This document shows positions 51,907 to 60,738 of a DNA stretch of 64,000 nt, in pieces. This stretch comes from an uncultured Eubacteriales bacterium (lineage in GTDB: Bacteria > Bacillota > Clostridia > Oscillospirales > Acutalibacteraceae). The notes under the pieces are model-generated. The model saw nothing but the letters and a program-made list of their open reading frames with translations. It had not been told where the DNA came from and did not search any database. A program made the position numbers and the translations under genes. Positions within the stretch are counted from its first letter, which is position 1. Each line of letters begins with the position of its first letter. Where the stretch lies: NCBI GenBank assembly GCA_951801675.1, contig CATONX010000004.1, forward strand, positions 88,597-152,596. Reading direction: 5' to 3'.

Positions 51907-51936
51907 TTGTAAATACGGCGGCGATTGTGCTATAGT
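51907..51936 (+). promoter_or_regulatory. Promoter of the CvpA gene
   Basis: TTGTAA (51907-51912), 18-base spacer, TATAGT (51931-51936), ~130 bases before the ATG at 52068. Confidence 0.6.
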
Positions 51937-52067
51937 ATATTTGTCATGCCTATGGCAGTTTTGGGGAAAACCGATGATTTGTTGGAAAAGCAGTGTTTTT
52001 CTTTTTTGCTGCGTCTTAAGAAAGCAAATGCACTTCTGATTTTGCCTGAAAGGGGCCTGTTTTTGAT

Positions 52068-52799
52068 ATGGGACTTTTTCTCGATCTGATCCTCATCGCA
52101 CTGGCGTTTTTACTGGTATGGTCGGCGGCAAGGCGGGGATTTACCTCCATCTTTATCCGTACGGTGGGGAACATTGCGGTGTTTTTCGCGGCGGTATTTC
52201 TTTCCTTCGCAGCGGCGGACTGGCTCTTTGACGCGGGTCTGCGAAACTCCTTGGTGGACCGGGTGCAGGTGCAGCTGGCCACCGTTTCCTCCACAGAGCT
52301 GGAGGACATCATCGGCCAGGCGGTTGCGGGCCTTCCGGGCTTCCTTTCCTCGATGATCGAAAGCTTCGGCTATTCGGTGCAGGATTTGGCGCCGCAGATT
52401 CAGGAGTCCATCGCCGGGCAAAGCGCCGCGGCGGCGGCCGCTATTGTGGACACGGTGGTAAAACCGGTGGTCATCCTCATGCTGCGCGGCATCCTGCTTC
52501 TGGTGTTCCTGATTTTGGGCTGGTTTCTCATCCGGCTCTTATCCCGAACCGCCAACCTGGTGGTCAACATCCCGATTGTGCGGGGTGTCAACCGGTTTTT
52601 GGGCGGGATCCTGGGGCTTTTGAACGCCGTCATCATGGCGCTGTGCGTCACGGCACTCTCCTGGTTCGCCATAACTTTATGGGGAGATACCATCCCCTTC
52701 CTGAACACCCAAACCATCGAAAGCTCTTACCTGTTCCGCTTTGTCCTCGATCACAACATTCTGTTGCAGTTTACCGAAGGGCTGTTCGCGGCTGTATAA
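52068..52799 (+). CDS. CvpA family membrane protein
   Basis: 243 residues. Two N-terminal membrane helices with the CvpA opening (DLILIALAFLLVWSAARRGFTSIFIRTVGNIAVF), a ~70-residue external segment, then two or three more helices (LLLVFLILGWFLIRLLSRTANLVVNIPIVRGVNRFLGGILGLLNAVIMAL). The long second extracellular part is seen in Firmicutes relatives. CvpA proteins support stress tolerance and, in some species, colicin V production; the mechanism is unsettled. Followed by pgsA 54 bases later. Confidence 0.9.
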   Translation: MGLFLDLILIALAFLLVWSAARRGFTSIFIRTVGNIAVFFAAVFLSFAAADWLFDAGLRNSLVDRVQVQLATVSSTELEDIIGQAVAGLPGFLSSMIESFGYSVQDLAPQIQESIAGQSAAAAAAIVDTVVKPVVILMLRGILLLVFLILGWFLIRLLSRTANLVVNIPIVRGVNRFLGGILGLLNAVIMALCVTALSWFAITLWGDTIPFLNTQTIESSYLFRFVLDHNILLQFTEGLFAAV

Positions 52800-52853
52800 A
52801 ATAACGAATCGGCAAACAGAATGAATTGCTCTTCGGAAGGAATGATATCCGAT

Positions 52854-53426
52854 ATGTCTTACTTCAAAAAGAATTTGACCATCCCGAATCTGCTGTCGGT
52901 GTTCCGGATTCTGTTGATCCCGCTGTTTATCTATCTGTATTTGGAACGTTCGGCGGTGGACTACGGGATTTCCGCGGGCGTCGTGCTTCTGATTTCCGGC
53001 GCCACCGATATGCTCGATGGTTATATCGCCCGGCATTTCAACCAAATCACACAGCTCGGACAGATTCTTGACCCCATCGCAGACAAGCTTACCCAGGCGA
53101 CGGTGGTCATCTGCATTGCGATCATGCACAAGCAGAATAAGTTTCTGATCCCGCTGGTGCTGATCTTCCTCGCAAAGGAAATCCTCATGGGCATCGGCAG
53201 TCTGGTGCTTCTGCGCCGGGGCGCACGGCCCACCGCCGCGTTGTGGTTCGGTAAAGTGGCGACGATGGTGTTTTACGCGGTGATGCTGGTCATTGTCTTC
53301 ATCCCATCCATGAACGATCTGGCCATCACCATTCTGGTGGGAATTGTGGCAGCGTTCATGGTGTTCGCCTTGATCCGGTACGCGATGCTCTTCTTTCAAT
53401 TGCTCAAGGCCACACCAAAAAAATAA
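52854..53426 (+). CDS. pgsA: CDP-diacylglycerol--glycerol-3-phosphate 3-phosphatidyltransferase
   Basis: 190 residues if started at ATG 52854; ATG at 52842 (four codons earlier) lies too near the GGAAGGA site, so the start is uncertain. The CDP-alcohol motif D-G-x2-A-R-x8-G-x3-D-x3-D is complete (DGYIAR, then G and DPIAD). Five to six membrane helices. It makes phosphatidylglycerophosphate, the first step to phosphatidylglycerol and cardiolipin. Very close to a CDP-alcohol transferase of another type, but the DPIADKLTQA sequence favours PgsA. Confidence 0.9.
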   Translation: MSYFKKNLTIPNLLSVFRILLIPLFIYLYLERSAVDYGISAGVVLLISGATDMLDGYIARHFNQITQLGQILDPIADKLTQATVVICIAIMHKQNKFLIPLVLIFLAKEILMGIGSLVLLRRGARPTAALWFGKVATMVFYAVMLVIVFIPSMNDLAITILVGIVAAFMVFALIRYAMLFFQLLKATPKK

Positions 53427-53498
53427 CGGCTCAAAGGCGGCTCGGCCTGCAAAACATGTGGCCGAGCCCCTTTCTTTCGCAAACGGATACGCAAAACT

Positions 53499-53550
53499 TT
53501 CAAGAGTTGGGCAGTATTCCCTATATTTGTAGCGCATCCCATTGGGATGC
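53499..53550 (+). promoter_or_regulatory. Promoter and palindromic operator of the ClpE gene
   Basis: TTCAAG (53499-53504), 17-base spacer, TATATT (53522-53527). A 17-base perfect dyad GCATCCCA-T-TGGGATGC (53534-53550) covers the expected transcription start. As RNA its loop would be too small, so it is more likely a DNA operator. It does not match the CtsR heptad repeat. Confidence 0.65.
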
Positions 53551-53566
53551 ATGGGGGTAATCAATC

Positions 53567-55885
53567 ATGATGTGCAGCAGATGTAAAAAACGCATGGCGG
53601 TTGTGTTCATCACCCGCATGGAAGGCGATAAAAGCTATAACGAGGGTCTTTGCCTGGTGTGCGCAAAGGAACTGGGCATCAAGCCGGTCAATGACCTGAT
53701 GGACAAGATGGGAGTCAGCGACTCCGATATTGAGAATTTAAGCGAACAGATGACGGACATGATCGGCGCCGTCGGAGATCCGGACGATGAAAACTTCGAG
53801 CCGGGCGGAGCCGCTACCTATCCGTTTTTGCATAACCTCTTCGGCGCTCAGCCCGGGTCGGAAGAAGAAGATCTGGAGCATGTAGTCGGCGAAATAGACG
53901 GCGAGGAGGAACCGGCGCCCAAGCGGGGACGCCGCCCGAAGGAAAAGAACGGCAAAAAGCGCAAGTATCTGGACATGTATTGCACGAACCTCACTGAGAA
54001 AGCCAAACGCGGAGAACTTGACGCCATCATCGGCCGGGACCAGCAGATTTACCGGGTTATCCAAATCCTGTCCCGGCGCACCAAAAACAATCCCTGTCTG
54101 ATCGGCGAACCGGGCGTGGGCAAGACCGCCATCGCCGAAGGTCTTGCGCTTCGCATCTCGGCAGGGGACGTGCCCATGCGGCTTGCGAAAAAGGAAATCC
54201 ACCTGCTGGATCTGACGGCTCTGGTGGCGGGAACCCAGTTTCGCGGCCAGTTTGAAAGCCGCATCAAGGGCCTGATCGACGAGGTAAAGGCCGACGGCAA
54301 CGTGATTCTGTTCATCGACGAGGTGCATAACCTGGTGGGTACCGGCGACGCGGAAGGCTCCATGAACGCGGCGAATATTTTAAAGCCTGCCCTGTCCCGG
54401 GGAGAAATCCAGGTGATCGGCGCTACCACCTTTACGGAATACCGCAAGTATATCGAGAAGGATTCCGCCTTGGAGCGCCGGTTCCAGCCGGTGACGGTGG
54501 AGGAGCCTTCGATGAAGGAAACCGTGGAGATGCTCAAAGGCATCAAGCACTATTATGAAGCGTACCACCGGGTTTCCATTCCGGATTCGCTTCTTTCCAC
54601 CGCCGTTTCCCTTTCGGAACGGTACATTACCGATCGTTTTTTGCCCGACAAAGCCATCGACCTGTTGGACGAAGCCTGCGCCCACGCCTCTTTGCGCAAC
54701 ACCGTGATTCTGGAGTATGACAAGGCGGCGGAGCGGGTCAAGGAGCTGAGCGAACGGGAAGAAAGCATGGCGGAGGACCCGGAATTTACCGATTACGAGA
54801 CTCTCGCCTCCGTGCGGGCGGAAATCGCCCAGCTGCAAACAAAGATCGACGAGCTGGCGCCGACGGCGCTTAGCAACGCCGTGACCAAGGGCGACCTTGC
54901 CAAGGTCGTGGAGCTGTGGACGGGGATCCCCGCCGCCCGGGTGGAGCAGTCGGAGCTCAAGCGGCTGTCTCACCTGGAAGAAGCGCTCGGTAAGAAAATC
55001 ATCGGTCAGCCGGAAGCGGTAGCCGCTGTGGCGGCCGCCGTACGCCGCAGCCGGGTGCAAATCAGCACCCGCCGCCGGCCGGCTTCCTTCATTTTCGTCG
55101 GCCCCACCGGCGTGGGTAAAACGGAGCTGGTAAAGGTGCTGGCGGCGGAACTCTTCGATACGCCGGAGACGCTCATCCGTCTAGATATGTCCGAATTCAT
55201 GGAAAAGCACTCGGTTTCCCGCATCATCGGTTCCCCTCCGGGCTATGTGGGATACGACGAGGCAGGGCAACTGACCGAGAAGGTCCGCCGAAAGCCTTAT
55301 TCGGTGCTGCTGTTCGACGAAATCGAAAAGGCGCACCCGGATGTGATGAACATTTTGCTGCAAATTCTCGACGAAGGCAAAGTAACCGATGCCCATGGCC
55401 GGACGGTGAATTTTGAAAACACGGTCATTGTCATGACCTCCAACGCCGGCAGCCGGGATACCAACTCGCTGGGCTTTGCCAAGTCCGCCTACGACGCCAG
55501 CCGGGACCGGGCGCTCAAAGCCCTGTCCGACTTTTTGCGGCCAGAGTTCATGAGCCGGGTGGATGAAATCGTGGTGTTCCGCCCCTTGGACGCGGAGGAC
55601 TTGAAAAGGATTGCGGACCTTATGCTGGGTGAGCTCAAAGAGGCTGTGGACGAAAAGGGCATCTCCATCTCCTGGGACGAAGAAGTCAACGCACTGCTTG
55701 CAAAGCTGGCGGGCCACGGCAAACACGGCGCCCGAGACCTGCGCAGCATCATCCGCCGGGAGGTGGAGGATCGCATCGCCACCATTCTGGTGAACCAGTG
55801 CGACAATCCGCCCACCGCGCTCAAGCTGCAAGCGGAGGGAGAGCATGTCTCGGTAACGGCCGAATCAGGAGGGGATTCTCTGTGA
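53567..55885 (+). CDS. clpE: ClpE-type AAA+ unfoldase (Clp protease ATP-binding subunit)
   Basis: 772 residues. An N-terminal zinc ribbon (Cys3, Cys6, Cys29, Cys32) followed by an acidic linker replaces the ClpC N-domain, as in ClpE. Two AAA+ domains: Walker A GEPGVGKT (~180) and GPTGVGKT (~512), Walker B LFIDEVH and LLFDEIEKAH. A short coiled-coil insertion with UVR-like character lies between. LGF in the second domain (NSLGFAKS) is the ClpP-docking loop, so it can feed ClpP (not in the window). RBS GGGGGT upstream. Its stop overlaps the GTG of the thioesterase gene. Confidence 0.88.
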   Translation: MMCSRCKKRMAVVFITRMEGDKSYNEGLCLVCAKELGIKPVNDLMDKMGVSDSDIENLSEQMTDMIGAVGDPDDENFEPGGAATYPFLHNLFGAQPGSEEEDLEHVVGEIDGEEEPAPKRGRRPKEKNGKKRKYLDMYCTNLTEKAKRGELDAIIGRDQQIYRVIQILSRRTKNNPCLIGEPGVGKTAIAEGLALRISAGDVPMRLAKKEIHLLDLTALVAGTQFRGQFESRIKGLIDEVKADGNVILFIDEVHNLVGTGDAEGSMNAANILKPALSRGEIQVIGATTFTEYRKYIEKDSALERRFQPVTVEEPSMKETVEMLKGIKHYYEAYHRVSIPDSLLSTAVSLSERYITDRFLPDKAIDLLDEACAHASLRNTVILEYDKAAERVKELSEREESMAEDPEFTDYETLASVRAEIAQLQTKIDELAPTALSNAVTKGDLAKVVELWTGIPAARVEQSELKRLSHLEEALGKKIIGQPEAVAAVAAAVRRSRVQISTRRRPASFIFVGPTGVGKTELVKVLAAELFDTPETLIRLDMSEFMEKHSVSRIIGSPPGYVGYDEAGQLTEKVRRKPYSVLLFDEIEKAHPDVMNILLQILDEGKVTDAHGRTVNFENTVIVMTSNAGSRDTNSLGFAKSAYDASRDRALKALSDFLRPEFMSRVDEIVVFRPLDAEDLKRIADLMLGELKEAVDEKGISISWDEEVNALLAKLAGHGKHGARDLRSIIRREVEDRIATILVNQCDNPPTALKLQAEGEHVSVTAESGGDSL

Positions 55886-56649
55886 GCGATTTTGTCGGCG
55901 GGTATCCGCCTGAATATACCATGCCCGGGCACGTGGGAACCTTTGACGGGGACCAGCACCGGCACTTAAAGCCCTCTTCCATCCTCAAGTACCAGCAGGA
56001 GGTGGGCGAGCTGCACTTGTCGGGCGGAAACATGTCCTACGCCCAGCTTTACGACAATGGGCTGGTGTTTGTTCTGTCCCGCACCAGCTGCAAAATCTAC
56101 CGCCCGCTTACGCTGGAGGAACGCTTTTCCCTGACCACCTGGCACCGGGAAAACAAAGGAGCCCAGTTCATCCGCTGCTACCGCTTCACGGACGCGAAGG
56201 GGGAAACGGTGGTGGAATCGGTGACCACCTTTGCAATGATTGACCCGCATACCCACCGGGTGCTGCGACCGAAGGTGTTCTTCGAAAAGTACGACATTCA
56301 CATGCAGCCGATGGAACAGGTTGACGCGCCCGATCCGGGCAAGCTCATCATCCCCGACGGGCTGCCGCAGGTGGGTGTGCGCACTGTGTGCTATTCGGAC
56401 ACCGATTACAACGGCCATCTCAATAACACCGTTTATGCCGACCTGCTGACTGATTTCATTCCCGGCAGTATGGAAGGGCGGGTTCTGACCGGGTATCAGA
56501 TTTCCTTTCTCAAGGAAGCCCGGGAGGGCGAGGAAATCGCCATGCACGCCGGGGCAGACGAGAACGAAAAAAATGCCTTTCTCTTTCGCGGCGTAACCGA
56601 ACGGGGCGTTTGCTTCGAAGGGCGCTGCACGGTGGAGGAAAGTAAATAA
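55882..56649 (+). CDS. Acyl-ACP thioesterase
   Basis: 255 residues from GTG at 55882, overlapping the clpE stop codon (GTGA); AGGAGGGG lies in the end of clpE. Two hot-dog domains: residues ~20-140 (HLKPSSILKYQQEVGELH, YRPLTLEERFSLTTWHRENKG) and ~160-255 with the catalytic DTDYNGHLNNTVYADLL. It releases free fatty acids from acyl-ACP. The overlap with a protein-unfoldase gene is odd and may be only transcriptional. A terminator follows. Confidence 0.9.
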   Translation: MSDFVGGYPPEYTMPGHVGTFDGDQHRHLKPSSILKYQQEVGELHLSGGNMSYAQLYDNGLVFVLSRTSCKIYRPLTLEERFSLTTWHRENKGAQFIRCYRFTDAKGETVVESVTTFAMIDPHTHRVLRPKVFFEKYDIHMQPMEQVDAPDPGKLIIPDGLPQVGVRTVCYSDTDYNGHLNNTVYADLLTDFIPGSMEGRVLTGYQISFLKEAREGEEIAMHAGADENEKNAFLFRGVTERGVCFEGRCTVEESK

Positions 56650-56653
56650 AGAG

Positions 56654-56690
56654 AAAACAGCCTGCCTTTTTATAGGCAGGCTGTTTTATT
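56654..56690. terminator. Terminator after the thioesterase gene
   Basis: AAAACAGCCTGCC/GGCAGGCTGTTTT stem around a TTTTTATA loop; A and T runs flank it. Confidence 0.9.
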
Positions 56691-56813
56691 TGGATAACGT
56701 TGTTTTATTGTCTTTGATCTGTTAGACTGGATGTGAAAAATAGTTCCCATGATAAGGGAAAAACCACCTGATTTTATTAGATCAACAGCGAGGACATAGA
56801 AGGAGGCCATGTG

Positions 56814-57401
56814 ATGATAAAATGGTCCTGGAAACCCCATCGGTTTCCTCTTTTTCTTTTGCTGGTGCTCTTGGTGGGCGGCATCTGGTACGCGGTGGAT
56901 TACGCCCTCTATGCAAACATCGGCTTTTCCGACGCCGTCACCCTACAGCCGGAAGAAATCGAGTCTATGGAAATCCGTACAGGACTTGATGACGCCCGTT
57001 ATGAGATCCACGACACTGCATACATCGCTCAGGTTCTTGAGGAATTGGATACCTTTCGATTCCAACGGGGACCGCGCATTAAGACCATCTGGAATATGAC
57101 GGGCGGATGGAGCTTCGGCTTGGAATTTACCGTTAAAGATAATGGAGGCCGCATTCAATACATTCCAGAATCTGGCTTCGATTGTTATGACGGTTACAAT
57201 GAACCACGCATTATCGGCGACTATAAAGTAAACGATCTGGACCGCATGTATGCGCTGATGGAAGAAATCTACTATTATGTAGCCGAACATGGGACGCTTA
57301 CCTATGCCCCCGACCCTACGGAAAGAGGCCCCTACGCGCGGCCCTATCCCTACACCCCGTCCGCCCTTCCGGAATCCTCCGAGCCGCCCGCTTCTCCATA
57401 A
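56814..57401 (+). CDS. Membrane-anchored hypothetical protein
   Basis: 195 residues from ATG at 56814 (AAGGAGG seven bases upstream; GTG at 56811 adds one codon). Basic N-terminus, one transmembrane helix (~10-30), then an extracellular beta-rich domain (IESMEIRTGLDDARYEIHDTAYIAQVLEELDTF, WSFGLEFTVKDNGGRIQYIPESG) and a Pro/Ser-rich C-terminal tail. No family recognised. It stands alone between two terminators, with ~120 bases of upstream sequence holding no obvious strong promoter. Confidence 0.75.
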   Translation: MIKWSWKPHRFPLFLLLVLLVGGIWYAVDYALYANIGFSDAVTLQPEEIESMEIRTGLDDARYEIHDTAYIAQVLEELDTFRFQRGPRIKTIWNMTGGWSFGLEFTVKDNGGRIQYIPESGFDCYDGYNEPRIIGDYKVNDLDRMYALMEEIYYYVAEHGTLTYAPDPTERGPYARPYPYTPSALPESSEPPASP

Positions 57402-57623
57402 AGGCTTCGTTTCCCTGCTTTATCCGCCTTGCCTCAAACTGACGGTCGTCCAGTTCCTTTTTGTGAGAGAACGCATACCAAGCTGTTTCGCAGCCGTTTT
57501 CCGAAAAGAGCTTCCTGCCAGAGCCATATTTTCGCCATGCCCTTTTTATCCGCGAATGGTGTTTTGCATTCGCTTCGTTTCATTGCCGAATCGAATCGGC
57601 TCCGGCTGTAGTCCTTCCATGAC

Positions 57624-57663
57624 AAAATCCGCCCTGTCCGGCTTTCACCGGACAGGGCGGATT
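57624..57663 (-). terminator. Terminator of the EF-G-like gene
   Basis: AATCCGCCCTGTCCGG/CCGGACAGGGCGGATT with a six-base loop; on the minus strand TTTTGTC follows. The stretch 57402-57623 holds no recognisable gene. Confidence 0.88.
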
Positions 57664-57678
57664 GGCTTTATGTATCAA

Positions 57679-59742
57679 TTATTCGGCCTTCTTTGCTTCC
57701 TCCATGACCTTCTGGGACACAAAGGGAGGCGCTTCCTCATAGCGCTCAAAGGTCAGGGTGAAATATCCCCGGCCATGGGCCACCTGGCGCAGATAGGTGG
57801 TAAAGTCCGCCATTTCCGCCACCGGCACCTCGGCGCTGACCTCCTGTAAGCCGTCGGGACCCGCGTCCATACCCAGCACGCGGCCGCGGCGTTTGTTGAC
57901 TTCACCGATAATGTCGCCCATCTTCGCTTCCGGCACGTACACCTTCAGGCTGCCGATGGGTTCAAGAAGAACCGGGCCTGCCTGGGGGATACCCGCCTTG
58001 TAAGCGAGGCTGGCCGCCATCTTAAAGGACATTTCCGAAGAGTCCACCGGGTGATAGGAGCCGTCCACCAACGTGGCCTTCAGGCCAACCATGGGATAGC
58101 CCGCCAGCACGCCGCTTGTGACGCAGTCACGCAGGCCCTTTTCCACCGCCGGGAAGAAGTTCTTGGGCACCGCGCCGCCGAACACCTTCTCTTCGAACAC
58201 CAGATCGTCCCCGTCACAGGGTTCAAACTCGATCCACACATCGCCGAACTGGCCGTGGCCGCCCGACTGCTTCTTATGCCGGCCCTGGACCTTGACCTTC
58301 TTGCGGATGGTTTCCCGGTAAGCGATCTTGGGCGCGGAAAGTTCCACGTCCACGCCGAACTTCTGCTTGAGCTTGGAAACAATCACGTCCAGATGCTGCT
58401 CGCCTAGACCGCTTAAAATCATCTGATGGGTCTCGGTATTGTTTTCCACTCGGATGGTGGGATCTTCTTCCTTAAGTCTCGCCAGGCCTGCCGCAATCTT
58501 TTCCTCATCGCCCTTGGCCTTGGGAGTCACCGCCTTGGAGAGGCTGGGCGCCGGGAAGTCAATCCCCGCCAGGGTAACCGGACGGGACACGGCCGCTAAG
58601 GTATCGCCGGTGTTGGCAGAGGTAAGCTTCGCCACCGCGCCGATGTCCCCGGCCACTACGCAAGGCGTATCTTCCTGCTTTTTGCCGCGGATGGTCAGCA
58701 GCTTGCCGATCTTCTCGGTGGCGCCGGTGCGGGAATTGACCATCTGGGTTTCCGGCTTCATCTTGCCGGAGATCACTTTAAAATAGGAAAGCTTACCCAC
58801 GAAGGGGTCGGCTACTGTTTTGAAAACAATGGCGGCGGTGGGCTCACTCTCGTCCACCTTCAGCTCTACCGCATCACCGGAGGGGGTCTCCCCCATCTCG
58901 CCCGCCGCTTCCTCTGCCGAGGGAGCCAGGGACACGATATTGTCCATCAAAAGGCCAACACCGTCGAGGGTGGCGGCGGAACCGCCCAGCACCGGGGTAA
59001 TTTCCCCATTGCGCACGCCGGAGGAAACACCGGCAATCAGCTCCTCGGAGGTGAACTCCTCGCCGCTGAAATACTTTTCCATCAATTCTTCGCTGGTCTG
59101 GGCCACGGCTTCCGCGATGGCGTCGCGCATTTCGCTCAACCGGTCGTCCACATCCGGCATGGGGACCTCGTGCCGTTTGCCGCCGCTGCAGGAATAGGCC
59201 TTGAGCTTCAAAAGGTCCACAAAGCAGTCGATCTTTCCGTTTTCTACATGGGGCATGATAATCGGGCAGACCGTCACGCCGAACGCGTCTTTGAGAGACT
59301 GGTAGCTTTTGAAGAAGTCGCTGTTCTCCTCGTCGAGACGGCTAATGAAGAAGTATTTCGGGATACCGCGCTTCTCTGCCGCTTTGTATCCTTTTTCCGC
59401 GCCAACCGACGCGCCGGTCTTGCCGGATACCACGATCACCGCCAGCTCCGCCGCCCGGATTCCTTCGCACAGGCCGCCCGCAAAGTCGAACAGGCCGGGC
59501 GTGTCGATCACATTGATCTTTTTATTCAACCATTCCAGCGGCGCGACTGCCGTGGAAACGGAAGTTTTGCGTTTGATTTCTTCCGGGTCAAAGTCGCACA
59601 CGGTATTGCCGTCGGCTACCTTGCCCAGGCGGTCCGTCGCTCCTGCGAGAAATAACATGGCCTCTGCCAGAGAGGTCTTTCCCGAGTCGCCATGTCCCGT
59701 AAGAACAACATTACGAATGTCTTTGGCCGAATACTGTTTCAA
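57679..59742 (-). CDS. Elongation factor G paralogue with altered GTPase motifs
   Basis: 687 residues from TTG at 59742. Domain order is that of EF-G: G domain (1-~270), II, III (QMILSGLGEQHLDVIVSKL), IV (GRHKKQSGGHGQFGDVWIEFEPC...) and V (KVYVPEAKMGDIIGEVNKRRGRVLGM). The P-loop is intact (GHGDSGKT, 16-23), but the switch II DTPGH is DTPGL (Leu84), the base-recognition NKxD is SRLD (134-137), and the switch I RGITI is replaced by KRKTSVST. It may bind GTP poorly or not hydrolyse it. Comparable EF-G2 paralogues in Bacteroides and mycobacteria are reported to lack GTPase activity. The main fusA is not in the window. Confidence 0.88.
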   Translation of the reverse strand: MKQYSAKDIRNVVLTGHGDSGKTSLAEAMLFLAGATDRLGKVADGNTVCDFDPEEIKRKTSVSTAVAPLEWLNKKINVIDTPGLFDFAGGLCEGIRAAELAVIVVSGKTGASVGAEKGYKAAEKRGIPKYFFISRLDEENSDFFKSYQSLKDAFGVTVCPIIMPHVENGKIDCFVDLLKLKAYSCSGGKRHEVPMPDVDDRLSEMRDAIAEAVAQTSEELMEKYFSGEEFTSEELIAGVSSGVRNGEITPVLGGSAATLDGVGLLMDNIVSLAPSAEEAAGEMGETPSGDAVELKVDESEPTAAIVFKTVADPFVGKLSYFKVISGKMKPETQMVNSRTGATEKIGKLLTIRGKKQEDTPCVVAGDIGAVAKLTSANTGDTLAAVSRPVTLAGIDFPAPSLSKAVTPKAKGDEEKIAAGLARLKEEDPTIRVENNTETHQMILSGLGEQHLDVIVSKLKQKFGVDVELSAPKIAYRETIRKKVKVQGRHKKQSGGHGQFGDVWIEFEPCDGDDLVFEEKVFGGAVPKNFFPAVEKGLRDCVTSGVLAGYPMVGLKATLVDGSYHPVDSSEMSFKMAASLAYKAGIPQAGPVLLEPIGSLKVYVPEAKMGDIIGEVNKRRGRVLGMDAGPDGLQEVSAEVPVAEMADFTTYLRQVAHGRGYFTLTFERYEEAPPFVSQKVMEEAKKAE

Positions 59743-59842
59743 GGTAAGATTCCCCTTCCGATGTACTTATTTGCACGAACTTGGCATCTTCGCCATTTCG
59801 GTATCGCCATGTTTCACAGTTCCATAATACCGACAGAGATAA

Positions 59843-59871
59843 TTATAGCGTATTTGCCTACACAATTCAAG
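59843..59871 (-). promoter_or_regulatory. Promoter of the EF-G-like gene
   Basis: TTGAAT (59871-59866), 17-base spacer, perfect TATAAT (59848-59843) on the minus strand. A leader of about 95 bases follows. Confidence 0.8.
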
Positions 59872-59888
59872 AAAAATTAGCGCATTTC

Positions 59889-59919
59889 ATAAAAATTTTC
59901 ACAGATCATGAATTTTTAT
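59889..59919. repeat. AT-rich inverted repeat between the EF-G-like and sigma-factor genes
   Basis: ATAAAAATT-N13-AATTTTTAT, a perfect nine-base dyad, lies just upstream of the EF-G-like promoter and far upstream of the sigma operon. It could be an operator or activator site. Confidence 0.5.
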
Positions 59920-60156
59920 CGTTTGAATTATGCAATTGTGCCCAGATTTCCTTGTTTGTACGGCTTGTACCCATAGATATGCGGCGCTTGTCCCAAGTAT
60001 ACCGGGCGGCAGGCAGCCAATCCGTAAAAAAGCCGGAATTCCTGCAGAAAAAACTTCCGGCCATTTCCATGGGCGATTTTGCAGGGTTTTGTTTTTTGCC
60101 CGCGTCTATTATACTGGTACCAGGGAAACGAAATTTAAAGGATGGGAGGAAAGCCG

Positions 60157-60738
60157 ATGGCCCATGCAGAAGAACTGGTCGCAAGGATTTTATCCGGCGA
60201 AAAAGAACTGTTTGAAGAAATCGTCAAGCAGTACCAGGGCCTGCTCTACTCCATCGCTTATTCCATCCTACGAGATGAAATGGAAGCGGAAAACGTGGCA
60301 CAGGAGGCGTTTATCCACGCGTATCTGTCGCTGGACCGGTATGAGGGGCGGGGCTTTAAAACCTGGATCTGTCGCATTGCGACCAACAAAGCGATCGACG
60401 TCAAACGAAAATGGACCCGGCACCTGCAGCATACTACGGAATTCCCCGAAAACGGGAGCGAGCCTTCGGGCGGGGAATTCGAGGAGGATGTGGAACTTCA
60501 CGACGAGTATCAAAAGCTTCTCGCGGTGATCGACAGCCTCCCCGAACGGTACGCCCGGGTAGTTCGGCTGCGGCACATGGAAGGGCGCAGCGTCGCGCAG
60601 ATCGCCGACATGACCGGCCAAGCGCAGAAGACCGTGGAATCTCAGCTTTACCGGGCCAAACAGATGATCAAACGAAAGTGGGGTGAGAATTGTGACGAAG
60701 CATTACGACAAGGCGCAATGGCAGCAATACATAGATAA
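60157..60738 (+). CDS. ECF-type RNA polymerase sigma factor
   Basis: 193 residues from ATG at 60157 (GGGAGGAAAG upstream). Region 2 (~20-85: FEEIVKQYQGLLYSIAYSILRDEMEAENVAQEAFIHAYLSLDRYEGRGFKTWICRIATNKAID) and region 4 (~125-180: VIDSLPERYARVVRLRHMEGRSVAQIADMTGQAQKTVESQLYRAKQMIKRKW) without regions 1 and 3, so group 4. The next gene encodes its anti-sigma factor, overlapping its 3' end by ~45 bases. A TATACT box at 60110 is a possible promoter; no conserved self-recognised -35 was found. Confidence 0.92.
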   Translation: MAHAEELVARILSGEKELFEEIVKQYQGLLYSIAYSILRDEMEAENVAQEAFIHAYLSLDRYEGRGFKTWICRIATNKAIDVKRKWTRHLQHTTEFPENGSEPSGGEFEEDVELHDEYQKLLAVIDSLPERYARVVRLRHMEGRSVAQIADMTGQAQKTVESQLYRAKQMIKRKWGENCDEALRQGAMAAIHR

